Shown: positions 9,762-21,109, counted from the first letter of the stretch. The stretch: 64,000 nt of DNA from Bryobacteraceae bacterium CoA2 C42 (GCA_019931245.1 JAINDL010000096.1:1-64000); one strand, 5' to 3'. The notes: generated by a model not told the origin, from the sequence alone. Program-made: numbers and translations.

Positions 9762-9889
9762 CACCCCCCGCCGCAGGCTCAGAAGTCCTTTAATGGGTAT
9801 CGCGGGGGCGTTCTCATCCGCGCGGCGCGGCCGCGCGCCACGAGACCTCACTCGGCGCGGATATCGCGGAATCTGGCCCCGACGGGTGG

Positions 9890-11604
9890 TCAACTCTCCA
9901 GAAACTCCGCCGCCAGCCAGTCGAGCAGCTCCGGATGAGACGGCGGGTCGCCGCGCGTGCCAAAGTCCTCCGAGGTGGCCACCAGGCCGGCGCCGAACAA
10001 CTCCTGCCAAATCCGGTTTACGATGACCCGAGCCGTCAGCGGGTTATCGCGCGAAACCAGCCAGCGCGCCAGACCGAGACGGTTGGCCGGCCCGTTCCGC
10101 GCCGGCAGAATAGCCAGGGTATCGGGCTGGACTACCGCGCCCGGGGCGCGGTAGTCGCCCCGCAGATGCAGGTACGTCGGACGGGGCGGCGGCGGTTCGG
10201 CGATGGCGGAAATCTCGCTCAGCGCCGGGTTGGCCGCGTCGAGATCTTCGAGCTCCTGAAAACCGTCTCCCAAGCGGATGTCCCGGGCCGCCGCCAGCCC
10301 CGGGAGCGGCCCGGGATCCTTGAGAAACACCCGCAGCATCGCATGCGCTTCCTTGGGCGTGCGCCCCGCGGGATCCTTGCGCAGGATCTCGTGGTCATGG
10401 TCGACGTACACCCGCACGGAAGCGGCCACCTGCGTCCATTCGAGGCGCTCCGTCGGGTCCTGCACCGCGCGGCGAAGCTCGGCCTCCCATTGGGCCTGCA
10501 AGACATCCGCCCCAAATTTGCGCCGAATCTCCGCAATTCGCCGTTGATAGGCAGGCAGCCGCCGCAGATACGGGCCGAGTTCCCCCGGCGCCGGAGCCGG
10601 ATGGTTGACCTCCTCGGCGCTGTTGAAAAACGCGTAAAGCGAGGAGTAGTCGCGCTGCGAAATCGGATCGTACTTGTGGTCGTGGCAGCGGGCGCACAGA
10701 AACGTCAGGCCGAGCCACGTCGTGGCCACCGTTTCCGCCCGGTCGGAGACCTGTTCGGCGCGCAGCTGCTCGACGTCGATCCCCCCTCGCGGCTCGTCAG
10801 CTTATTGCGGTGAAATCCGGTAGCCGTCTGCTGCGCCACCGTGGCTCCGGGCAGCAGGTCGCCGGCGACCTGCGCGATGGGGAACTGATCGAAGGGCATG
10901 TTCCGGTTGAGCGCCTCGATCACCCAGTCGCGATACCGCCACGCGTGCGGCCGGATGCTGTCCTGCTCATAACCATCGCTGTCCGCGTAGCGGGCGAGAT
11001 CCAGCCAGTGCCGCGCCCACTTCTCGCCAAAGTGAGGAGAGTCGAGCAGACGGGCCGGCAGCTCCTCGAGACGCTCACCCGGCGCCGGAGGCAATCCCGT
11101 CAGGTCGAGCGACAGGCGCCGGATCAACGTCGTGTCGGGCGCCGCGGATGCGGGCGCCAATCCCTCTTTCTCGAGCCGCGCAAGGATGAAGGCGTCAATC
11201 GGGTTGCGTACCCAGGCGGCGTCCCGCACCGCGGGTGCCGGCGGCCTGGTGATACGCCGGAAGGCCCAATGGGGCTGGCCGGCTTGGGTGGTGACCTCGG
11301 CCCAGGGCAGTCCCGCGTCCACCCACCGGCGCACCAGCGACACCTTACACAAAGTGAACCGCGGGCCCACAGGAGGCATGAAGCGCCCGTTGACGCCCCT
11401 CGTCAGCACCGCCACGAGCCGTTGCGCCTTGGCCCGAACCGCCTCGGGCCGGTCGAGGCGGAGTGCTCCCATCTGCTGCTTCTCGCCATGGCACACGCCG
11501 CACCGGGACCGCAGCAGCGTGAGCGTGTCACGGCCAAGATCCTCCCCCTGCCCGAGAGATGCCGCAAGCAGCCACGGGGCGAAGGACCTCCACAGAGACA
11601 GCAC
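9890..11604 (-). pseudogene. DUF1549/DUF1553 (planctomycete cytochrome-type) protein, frameshifted and truncated
   Basis: Transcription order is a haem-type CxxCH motif (CGVCHGEK) in a PSCyt1 segment, a DUF1549 domain ([17 protein letters not shown]), CARCHDHKYDPI, and the first part of DUF1553 (ARVIVNRIWQELFGAGLVAT). The frame breaks at a run of six C at 10781-10786. Restoring a seventh base gives [17 protein letters not shown] and joins the two halves exactly. The protein then ends at DWLAAEFLES, where relatives continue for roughly 200 residues, so the C-terminus has also been lost. Intact homologues are exported proteins of unknown function, usually paired with DUF1501 as here. A GTG start at 11604 is used. 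Confidence 0.8.
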
Positions 11605-11768
11605 CTTCTCAGTCTAGAAAACATAGTTGAGTGAAAACTGACGCTTCCGCGACGGCCGGCATCGTAGCGGATGAGGGAGCCCCAATGCCCAAGACCCACA
11701 CACCAGCCCTGCAACCGATGGGCCTGCGCTAACCCCTCCTGTGGGAACGATGCCGGCCGCGCCCAGAC

Positions 11769-14018
11769 TCACTGCCGATGCATGAACCGGATGGCAAACG
11801 GAGTTCGGCTTCCGGTTGTTTGTAACTCGCTCTGCCAACCACCAAACGGACTGGCCGTCGCGTGGAACGTACTCTCCTTTGCCAGCGCCCACTGTCGCGG
11901 AAGGTATCCGAACAACACCAGGCGCACGCCGGGCTTCGTCACCACCTCGCCCTTCAGTTCGGAGGTGCCGTGGTCAAACCAGACGTTCTCGACGATGTAC
12001 CCACCCGTGATGTGATGCGACACCGAGAGCAGGCTTGGCGTCTCCCCTACCGGTCGCGCGTGGATCACAAGAACGTCCTGGGCCGGCACCTCCGCCACAA
12101 ACGTCGACTGAAACCGGCCCAGCCACCGGTACTGCCACCACTCCAGCGCCAGAAACGGCTGCCCCGGCTCGATCCCGAGCATCTCCGGGCGAATCTCGAA
12201 CTGTCGCCCTGTGTTGCTGAGGTTGAACACGGCCAAAACCGTGATCCAGCCGAAGCCGCCCTGGAGCCGGAGCGACCAGAGTGCCGGATATCCCTCCGGC
12301 GAGGGATTTTCAAAAAGGTCCAGCGGCCGCGCCGCCTCCGGGTACGGTGGCAGCAGCCGTCGAACCATCTCCAGCCGCTCGGCGTCCACGAAGCGCAGAT
12401 CTTCGCTGAGCATCAGGTGGCCGCCGCTCAGTGCCACCACCGTCGCCCGCACGCGCACCTCAGAAAGCGAAGCGCCCCTACCGATCTGGATCGAGTCCGC
12501 ATCGTTAACCCAGAACTTCCGGTTCTTGTACCACAGCGCGGCAACGGTTCCCATGCCATACCGGAAGCTCTCCAGCTCCGCCGGCCATTGGCCGGCATTC
12601 CCGATGTCAGAGGCAATACGCACCGAATCGTTGTAGCCGAGTTGAAGATTCGTCGGCCCCGAGCATGGCGCCAGCTCCCCATCCTCGCCGGCTCCCTCGC
12701 GAAACGACCTCCAACTGCTCGCATACAGCTCACCGGCACCCAATCGGCGCTCCTGGCTCGCACTGGTCTGCAACGAAAAGAAGTCGAGCTTCCAGTAGCG
12801 CACGCCCCAGCCTTTCATCTCCGCCAAAGTCTCCCGCCAGATTTCCCGCACCTCTTCCCGGCCCCCGTCCATCACCGAGACTGGCCATGTCAGCGGCTGT
12901 CCGGGTAGATCGCCCCACACCGATACCTGCTTCCGGCGGGGCTGTCCGTCCGCGCCGCGGGCGCGAAACGGCTCGAGAGCGGTGTAATTCGCCGCGTTGT
13001 CGGTCAGGCAGAACGGGGTATACCACAGCCCTAAATCAATACCTTCTTTCGCCAGTTGCCCGGCCAGCCACTTCATGCCGTGCGGAAAGCGCTTCTTATC
13101 CGCCTTCCAGTAGCCCCAGTTGGCGTCCTCCTGCCAGCCGTGATCGCACAGCATCAGGTTCCGCGTCCGTTGCGGGTAGCCCCCAAACAAATCCGCGATG
13201 ATTCTTGCGTTGGCCAGGACCATCTCCTCCGTGATCGCTGTGCGGTAACCGTACCAGGTCATCATGCCGGTAATCGGCGGTGCGTTGAACACCCGCCCCT
13301 GATGTTCCCTCACCGCCGACCCGAATTGTTCGAGCAGAGCGTAAGGATCCATTCCGTCCGCCACCATCAGCGGATCCAGCCATTGACCGCCTCCCGGCGG
13401 AACACTCCATCCGAACTCCTGCCACGCCTCGACGGCCACCACATCGGAAGCCGTTGCGTTTACGCCGACGTCCACAAAATTTCGGCCGAAGCGCTGCCGC
13501 AGAAAACCGGTAAGCAGGCTTTGCCCGCTCGCCGCATCCCACAACACCGTTTGCAGGTTGCTTCGATGCGCGCGCAGCGCTTCCCCCTGCTCCCGCGGCA
13601 TCTCCACCGGTTGAAGCCGGCTGTCTGGCGCCAACGCATCCAGCCGCTTCACGCCGGCCCACCCCGAAACGCCCGAATCCAAAAATACGCGCCAGCGCCT
13701 TCCTCCCTGGCCCGTTGGCACAACAGGCACCATTCCGGCCCGGTCGATCACCTGCGCCCGACTACCCGTGTTCCTGACCATCATCCGGTACACCCTGCCC
13801 AAGGGCTGATTGGACTCTTGCAGGCTCACCTCCAGATGCTGTTCCCGCAGCGCCTCCACGCCGCTGAACCGCCGGCCGTTGATCTCCACAAAAAAGCCGG
13901 CCCCCCTGGTTGCATCCTGTCCGAAGGAGGGAGAGCCTCCCAGAAAGAGGGAGGCCGCGGCGGCGCCGGCACGTCCAAGAAACTCCCGCCGTAGCGCCTT
14001 GATTACTTCATCTCGCAT
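11769..14018 (-). CDS. Alpha-galactosidase-like glycoside hydrolase (GH36/GH27 clan)
   Basis: A 749-residue protein with a twin-arginine signal (RREFLGRAGAAAAS, residues 10-23), an N-terminal beta-sandwich of about 220 residues, a TIM barrel and a C-terminal beta domain. The barrel carries YWKLDFF with the probable nucleophile D412 and the region GYNDSVRIASDIG with the probable acid/base D471. CDHGWQEDANWG and LGLWYTPF are further melibiase-type motifs. It should hydrolyse alpha-galactosides or a related alpha-glycoside in the periplasm. It appears intact although the genes on both sides are broken. Confidence 0.8.
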   Translation of the reverse strand: MRDEVIKALRREFLGRAGAAAASLFLGGSPSFGQDATRGAGFFVEINGRRFSGVEALREQHLEVSLQESNQPLGRVYRMMVRNTGSRAQVIDRAGMVPVVPTGQGGRRWRVFLDSGVSGWAGVKRLDALAPDSRLQPVEMPREQGEALRAHRSNLQTVLWDAASGQSLLTGFLRQRFGRNFVDVGVNATASDVVAVEAWQEFGWSVPPGGGQWLDPLMVADGMDPYALLEQFGSAVREHQGRVFNAPPITGMMTWYGYRTAITEEMVLANARIIADLFGGYPQRTRNLMLCDHGWQEDANWGYWKADKKRFPHGMKWLAGQLAKEGIDLGLWYTPFCLTDNAANYTALEPFRARGADGQPRRKQVSVWGDLPGQPLTWPVSVMDGGREEVREIWRETLAEMKGWGVRYWKLDFFSLQTSASQERRLGAGELYASSWRSFREGAGEDGELAPCSGPTNLQLGYNDSVRIASDIGNAGQWPAELESFRYGMGTVAALWYKNRKFWVNDADSIQIGRGASLSEVRVRATVVALSGGHLMLSEDLRFVDAERLEMVRRLLPPYPEAARPLDLFENPSPEGYPALWSLRLQGGFGWITVLAVFNLSNTGRQFEIRPEMLGIEPGQPFLALEWWQYRWLGRFQSTFVAEVPAQDVLVIHARPVGETPSLLSVSHHITGGYIVENVWFDHGTSELKGEVVTKPGVRLVLFGYLPRQWALAKESTFHATASPFGGWQSELQTTGSRTPFAIRFMHRQ

Positions 14019-14036
14019 CGCATGGTCCGAACTACC

Positions 14037-14189
14037 TCAAATGAAGCCTCTGCCGCTGCGCGGGTCAGCGTCCCAGCTGTCTGCGGAGGAACTCCATTCC
14101 CCCTCTTTCGTGCCGTTAGGATACCACTGGCCATCCGCGTATTCGTCGATCACCCACTCCTCCACGCCGACCCCATGCCGAGGCGACAT
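14037..14189 (-). CDS. Small hypothetical protein upstream of the alpha-galactosidase-like gene
   Basis: A 50-residue reading frame starts with ATG at 14189, preceded by AAAGGG, and ends 18 bp before the hydrolase start on the same strand. The product is acidic and rich in W, D, E and G (for example EEWVIDEYADGQWYPN). I do not recognise it. The position suggests co-transcription with the hydrolase. It might also be the remnant of a larger gene. Confidence 0.3.
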   Translation of the reverse strand: MSPRHGVGVEEWVIDEYADGQWYPNGTKEGEWSSSADSWDADPRSGRGFI

Positions 14190-14486
14190 CCCTTTCGTCC
14201 TTTCTGCTTGGTTGGCCGCACTGGCCAGATCAAGTTCCGGAATCTCCCACTTCTAGACAATCCCACTTCCAGCGTAAATGGATCGGTGCAGGAAGCCTCA
14301 ATCCAGGACATCTCCCAGATCCATTCGTACGCTACGCTGAACGCAGAAACTTGGGGGATTGCCGCACCAGACCAGGATCACTGGGTATTCTGCGTAATTT
14401 TCTTTTATCGTAACCGGTCACGCCTGCTTTCGAAAGTCCGGCTTTCCTGCCGTCCTTCCGCATGCAGCCCCTCGGATTGCAACAAC
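14190..14486. other. Intergenic stretch without recognised gene
   Basis: About 300 bp between two divergently read loci. It is less GC-rich than its surroundings and holds the presumed promoters of the alpha-galactosidase-like gene (leftward) and of the esterase remnant (rightward). No convincing -35/-10 pair or coding frame was found. Confidence 0.5.
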
Positions 14487-16506
14487 GTGAAGCGAACCCC
14501 AATACTCTATCTCCTGGCCGGCTCCCTCGTTCTCTCCGCGGCCGATTGGCGCGAAGAGCAGCGCCAGCAGATTATCAACTACCTCGAAGACCAGACTCAC
14601 CAGGCCCGCGCGCAACGCCGGCCCGCCTCCCCCCAGGCCATCGCCAAACTGCCCGGACTCTCTAGCCACGGTCGCGAGCAGGCTACCCTCTCGGGCGATC
14701 AACTGCCGGTGCAATTCCCAGATGGCCTGACCGCCCGCGCCCGCCTCTACAGAGCCGCCCAACCCTCCCGCCTCGCCATTGTTATCCCCCCGCCGCCGTC
14801 GATCCGGAAGCGCTCGCCCGCTCCGGCGTTACCGTCGCCGTCCTCGATACCGTACCGCGCAACGCCGAGCATCCGCTCTGCCGCAAACTCAAAGACATCG
14901 ATGCGCGCCGGCTTCTCCACCGCCAGGCCCGATTCGTCGGCCAAACTCTGCCCGGCCTCGAAGCCGCTCAGACCGCCGCCGCCCCGCTACCGCTCGACCT
15001 CTACGGCGGTTGGACCGCCCTGCTGACCGCCGCCACCCACCCCCTCTTCCACGCCGTCCGGATCGTTCGCGACTCCGGGGCCGAATCCTCCGCCGAACCC
15101 TTCGACCGCATGCTCTACGGCCAGGAACTCAGCTTCGGCGCCGCCGACCTGACACGCCTCGCCCAAGCTACCATCCTCGAGGTCCAGCCGAACCTGCTGC
15201 CCCCCTCCTCCCCCGGTCCCGCGTTCGACGATTTACCCGCCTACCTACAAACCCGGATCGCCGCCGCTGCCCGCGTCCGCCGCCAGTTCTGGCGCCTCGA
15301 CGACTCCCCCCGCCAGGACAATGCCCTCCGGCACGGGTTGGAACGGCTCATGGGCATCCCCCCAACGCCCGCCGGCAAAGCGGCCCCCACCCTGAAACCC
15401 ATCGGCCTGACGCCCCACTTCAAAGCGTGGGAAGTTCGCCTGCCCGTCACCGGCGGGATGGAGGCCGTGGGCCATCTGCGCATCCCGCGCCACGACCGGC
15501 TTCTCCCGGCCGTCGTTTCACAGCATGGACTCGACGGCCAACCCAAAGATATCAGCGGCGTCGGCGAGGCCCCCAACGCCGTCTATCACCACTTCGGCGG
15601 CAAACTAGCCGAACGCGGCTACGTCGTCTGCGCCCCCTACCTAACCGTCCGCAAACCGCAACTCACCCTCGTCAACCCAATCGTCCGCCGCGCCGCCGCC
15701 GTCGGCATGCTGCGTACCAGCGTCGAACTCATGAAACTGCGCCGCATCGTCGACTTCCTCGCCTCGCGGCCGTTGTCGTCTCTGGTCACTTCAATGACTG
15801 GACGGCAAAGGTCACCAATGAGGAACTCCCCCTCAGCTACCTGTTCCATCCCGACGAGGATTTCTACAACTGGAACGTCCTGAATCGCTTCACCCACCTC
15901 GAGTTGATCGCCGCCATGTATCCCCGCCCCGTCATGGTGGAGTTCGCCGACCGCGACGGCACAACCACGCCCGCTTGGCATGAGCGCGCCTGCGCCGAAG
16001 TCGTCCCGTTGGCCCGAACCTGGCAAATGGAGCAAAAATGGGTCCGCGACTCCTTCTCCGGCCTCCATGAAATCGGCGGCATGCGGACCTTCGAGTTTCT
16101 CGATCAATGGCTGAGGCCACAGTGGGGTTCGGCGCGTTTGCCCGATTCCGACGCGGTGATCGAACATCCCCTCGGCCCCCAACCGCTGCGCGACACCTTT
16201 CGCCTCGGGACCACCCAACCTCTCTTCGCGGGACTCCGATTACGCCTTTCCCGGGGCGCCGCCGCCTCGGCCGTGGTGGTCCGCTACGGCTCCCGGCCCG
16301 GCGCCCGCGAACTCGGAGAGGTTCGCCTGAAACCGGCTGCTCTCTCTCCCCGGGCCGGCTGGTGCAATGCGCGCATCGCCCCGCAAACCCTCGTCCCCGG
16401 ACGCCGCTACCATGTCGAAGTCCGCGTTACCCAAGCCGATGCCGTCATCTATGGCCTGCGGGCCCTCGGCGGCGCCCCCCGCCTCGACGCCTTTCCCTTC
16501 GCATAG
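14487..16506 (+). pseudogene. Acetylxylan-esterase/dienelactone-hydrolase-like protein, broken
   Basis: A GTG start gives a signal-like N-terminus (VKRTPILYLLAGSLVLSAAD). The frame breaks at a run of six C (14787-14792). Adding one base continues as AAVDPEALARSGVTVAVLD. A second break lies at 15759-15772, where VDFLASRP jumps to RLAAVVVSGHFNDW in another frame. Homologues have some 25 residues here, including the G-x-S-x-G nucleophile elbow, so the catalytic serine is missing. Downstream, the acid/histidine region is present (EFADRDGTT, SGLHEIGG). The remains therefore cannot encode an active alpha/beta hydrolase even if the frameshifts are artefacts. Confidence 0.8.
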
Positions 16507-16627
16507 AAACTCTTGGCGAAACCACCTGCGCGGCCTCTCGTTCAACGCCCATGATCAAGTTGATGATCAAGTTGATGGCGCGAAGCACGCCCCGGGGCGC
16601 GAGCAATCGGCGTGCTAACCGGCAGGC

Positions 16628-16651
16628 GGGAGCCCGGAGCTTCGGGCTCCC
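16628..16651. terminator. Hairpin between convergent genes
   Basis: GGGAGCCCG (16628-16636) pairs with CGGGCTCCC (16643-16651) around a 6-nt loop, followed on the plus strand by CAAGGTTTT. It lies between the converging esterase remnant and glmS and may end transcription from both sides. A second short inverted repeat built on CCGGC follows at 16666-16686. Confidence 0.45.
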
Positions 16652-16696
16652 CAAGGTTTTCCGTCCCGGCAAGCCGGCTTCTGCCGGTAAGTTCCC

Positions 16697-18550
<1,854 letters not shown>

Positions 18551-18582
18551 AGAGGTACCTCCGCCTCGAATTTCTATCTGCT

Positions 18583-18650
18583 ATCGGGATAGAGGGGAGC
18601 CTCCCGGTTCCCCCGCTCCCACACCACCAGACCTGCGGGTCCGCATCCGG
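18583..18650 (-). ncRNA. Group II intron domains V and VI (3' end of intron)
   Basis: On the minus strand, 18650-18627 reads as a hairpin of the domain V type (CCGGATGCGG, then ACC, then a partner CCGCAGGTCTGG). The next 30 bases form a second stem with GGGGGAACCGGGAGGCTCCC, and the segment ends in ATCCCGAT, the usual 3' end of bacterial group II introns of this kind. The assignment rests on remembered intron consensus patterns plus the adjacent maturase remains. Confidence 0.6.
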
Positions 18651-18671
18651 CGGTCCGGCGGGTTATGCCGC

Positions 18672-19820
18672 TCAACGAGCAGTGAATCTCGGAATGCCCA
18701 GCGAGTCGAAGTCAGCATTCCGTGGTGCCTTGTGCAGGCAGCCCGGTCCGCCACCCACCACGGGCCTTGCGCGCTACCCGCCGTTTGTGTCGCCAGGTCT
18801 TTGCCCAAGCCCCGCTTGCGAACTTCCGCAAATCCCCCGATTTCCCGCTTCCACCGCCTCGAGAGCGCAGACCGCAGCCGGCGCCTGCTCCACGCCTCAA
18901 CGCGCTCAAGCCTCGAGGGCGCCTCCCTTGTCCCGCAATTGCCAAGCCATCCCCGCAATTACGGCGTCAGCTCTTCCGCCATCCGTTCGATGCTCACACC
19001 CCGGAACCGACACGTCAGTTCCCGGATCCACCCCTCGAACCGCGCAACCGCCTGCGGCGCGGTCCGCCCCTTCGGCTGCCTTCCGTTCGGGAAACGAAAA
19101 ACCGGAAACTTCCGCTCCCATGGCCGCGCTACCGCACTCTTCTGCTGGTTTCCCGGGAGCTTGCGTCTCCTAATCAGGCACCGCCAGTTGCGAAAGTGGA
19201 TACCGCCGTCGTCGGCTCGCCACCCAAACCGCAATCCGCGCCGCTCCAACTCCTGGCCCAGTTCGTTGTGCACAACGTTCGATCACAATGGCGACTCCGA
19301 TCGCCGAACCTCTCGCCGACCAGAGCCTTGAATCTGTCGTGATTAACCCGTGTCCAAGAGCTTCTCCCAATCCATCGCCACCGCCTGACGCACTTCGCCC
19401 TCGGCGCCCCCTCCAGACCCGGAAAAAGCTGTGTTCGGAAGAATTGTTCTCGGATTACTCCCCAATGCTCACCCCGGTATCCCGGCAGCGCCTGGACGCT
19501 CCTCCCATCCGCTCCCCGTCTCCCCTCGTTGGCCTTGTTTCAATGCCGGCTTGCAGTTTTCCCGCTCGCAGATCTCTTCGATCGACTGTTCCGCGATGGC
19601 CGGGCTTTCCACGGTGCGCTCCGCCGCAAGTGTTGCGATCTCTTCTCCGAGGCCGCTCGTACCTTCACGCCTAGTCTCTTCCTTGCAGGCCAACGGTTGC
19701 TGGTGATTCTCCCCCGTTGCGCTCCTGCGCCGGTTCGCCCCCCCCCCGGCCTCTCCACGCATACTACGCCCTCGGCTGACTTCTGCCGACCGATCACCTC
19801 CATCCTCAGTCGTGATTCCA
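18672..19820 (-). pseudogene. Group II intron reverse transcriptase/maturase remnant
   Basis: Reading through several frames on the minus strand gives fragments in correct family order: IEEICERENCKPALK, then a piece equivalent to ADG..VQALPGY..EHW.VIREQ, then AVAMDWEKLLDT and VNHD (start of the RT palm), then VHNELGQELERRGLRF with RADD in place of the catalytic YADD, then a maturase domain X part (RGVSIERMAEELTP, LRSALSRRWKRE, GLGKDLATQTAG) and the C-terminal end FDSLGIPRFTAR with its stop at 18672. The palm region between VNHD and ADD, including the QGGPLSPL-type segment, is missing. It is inactive. Confidence 0.8.
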
Positions 19821-20110
19821 CTACAAACGGCAGATCTCCCGAGGTTAGGACAACCAGCTTCCGCACACAATCGCCGGATTGATAGCCAGTACCTTTGGTG
19901 GATAGAGACTTCGCCTTCGCGGTCGTGGGCACGTTCGTCCGGCGCTAAATGCCCCTCATCCAGCCCTTGGACATCGGCTCGTGTGCTTGCTCCGCGCTGC
20001 TTCGAGAACCCGCCTCACGACGGAGCCCCTACCCTTCGCGCTCACTTCCCCTCCATCAGGTTGCGAAAAGGACGTACACCTTCGAGTTGCCGAAATGCCC
20101 GGCTCACCGC

Positions 20111-20139
20111 AAAAAGCGGCCGTCCCCATGGGCGGCCGC
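20111..20139 (-). terminator. Rho-independent terminator of the PEP-CTERM gene
   Basis: On the minus strand GCGGCCG pairs with CGGCCGC around a 10-nt loop that can itself fold, followed by TTTTT. It lies about 25 bp after the stop codon of the PEP-CTERM gene. It is also the apparent target of the group II intron. Confidence 0.75.
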
Positions 20140-20164
20140 CGCGTCAAGAAGGGAACCCGGTCAG

Positions 20165-20839
20165 CTAGCGGCGCACCCAGGTGCGCCAACCAGTCAGCAG
20201 GCCCAGCCCTCCCAGCAACAGGAGAATGGTCGAGGGTTCGGGAACCGTGGCGGTTACCGTCACGTTGTCAATCCCCCAATTCTCATCTGTGAGATCCTGC
20301 AGGTTCAGCCCGGAGAATCGCAGGGTGAGATCCGACGAAACCGGCGTGACCGGCAGCATGAGCCGGTAGGTGGTATCGCCTTCTGTGATGAACCCTAACG
20401 TATTGACGGCAAACGCTCCGGTCCGCGGCGGGTTCGCCACTGGCGAACCCGGATTCCACGGATCCGGAAACGATTGCTCGAAGCCCGGCAAGTTCGTATT
20501 GCTGAACGTGGTTTGGAGCAGGATGGGACCACCCACTACCTCGACCGTGAAGAGATCCGGGCCGAAGGCGGAGGAGTTTCCATCCCAACTCCGATTGATA
20601 TAAAGATCCAGTTGGAAGGTGAGCGAATCGCCCGGCGTCAGGCCGCCGAGCGTAAAGGTGGTCGAATGATCCCGATCGAACAGTCCCCAAAACCGCGTGG
20701 AACCGTTTGGCGCCAGAACAATCGATCCGGCGGACCATCCACTCTCATCAGCCGACTCGAAGTCGTTCTGATAGAGCGGAAGCGCATGGGCGGGCAAGCC
20801 CAGTAGCCCCGCAAGGGACAAAAGGATACGCAGATACAT
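20165..20839 (-). CDS. PEP-CTERM sorting-domain protein
   Basis: About 224 residues. A signal peptide (MYLRILLSLAGLLGLPAHA) is followed by a beta-rich domain resembling lectin or carbohydrate-binding sandwiches, and the C-terminus carries the sorting signal VPEPSTILLLLGGLGLL with basic residues (TWVRR) at the end. Such proteins are recognised by an exosortase and sent to the cell surface, usually in organisms making exopolysaccharide. The ATG at 20839 is preferred over one 33 bp upstream because AGAGG lies at a proper distance and the signal peptide then begins cleanly. No exosortase gene is in the window. Confidence 0.85.
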   Translation of the reverse strand: MYLRILLSLAGLLGLPAHALPLYQNDFESADESGWSAGSIVLAPNGSTRFWGLFDRDHSTTFTLGGLTPGDSLTFQLDLYINRSWDGNSSAFGPDLFTVEVVGGPILLQTTFSNTNLPGFEQSFPDPWNPGSPVANPPRTGAFAVNTLGFITEGDTTYRLMLPVTPVSSDLTLRFSGLNLQDLTDENWGIDNVTVTATVPEPSTILLLLGGLGLLTGWRTWVRR

Positions 20840-20979
20840 AAGCAACCTCTGCTTTGGCTGCGCCACAATCATCCGCTAAGCATTGAAAACAAGAGAAAAA
20901 CGCACTAGCGGAAGAACAAATCGGCGCGTTTCTTCTAGATGTATACGCAACTCAAGCGGTCAATTTACACGCAGGACAA

Positions 20980-21007
20980 TTGACAGATGCGCGGATACAC
21001 CTATAGT
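20980..21007 (+). promoter_or_regulatory. Sigma70-type promoter with long leader for the beta-helix/malectin gene
   Basis: TTGACA (20980-20985), a 16-bp spacer and TATAGT (21002-21007) form a strong promoter. Transcription from about 21014 gives a leader near 95 nt before the ATG at 21110. The leader contains a small hairpin, TCCGG-TTTCAAT-CCGGA. The intergenic region 20840-21109 is AT-rich and otherwise empty. Confidence 0.6.
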
Positions 21008-21109
21008 GTTACCTAATATGCTATCCGGTTTCAATCCGGAATGCAAGGAAAATCGACTACAGTTGTTCAACAATTTTCCAAGTCAGGCAATTTGAAATCA
21101 GGTACTTTC

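Larger units (their letters stand above)
18583..20107 (-). mobile_element. Degenerate group II intron (probably class C-like) inserted behind a terminator
   Basis: The element begins on the minus strand at GTGAGCCGGGCA (20107), immediately after the T-run of the terminator of the PEP-CTERM gene, and ends at the domain VI end CCCGAT (18583). Its 5' part carries intron RNA-like sequence, then a broken reverse transcriptase/maturase, then domains V and VI. At about 1.5 kb it is shorter than intact introns of this group (about 1.9-2.5 kb), matching an internal deletion in the reverse transcriptase. Insertion just after a Rho-independent terminator is the known habit of class C introns. The exact 5' end is approximate. 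Confidence 0.8.

Noticed and set aside
16551-16574. Tandem 12-bp repeat ATGATCAAGTTG twice
   Set aside because: Only two units and no associated feature; too short to call an element or regulatory array.
18551-18582. Possible glmS ribozyme in the glmS leader
   Set aside because: Only about 30 bp lie between the intron end and the start codon, and the bases do not resemble the ribozyme core.
19736-19750. Run of nine C in the intron remnant as a phase-variation tract
   Set aside because: It lies in a dead element with other frame breaks, so no gene would be switched.
20851-20864. GG-N10-GC spacing resembling a sigma54 promoter before the PEP-CTERM gene
   Set aside because: The surrounding bases match the sigma54 consensus poorly, and transcription would start at the ATG itself, losing the Shine-Dalgarno.
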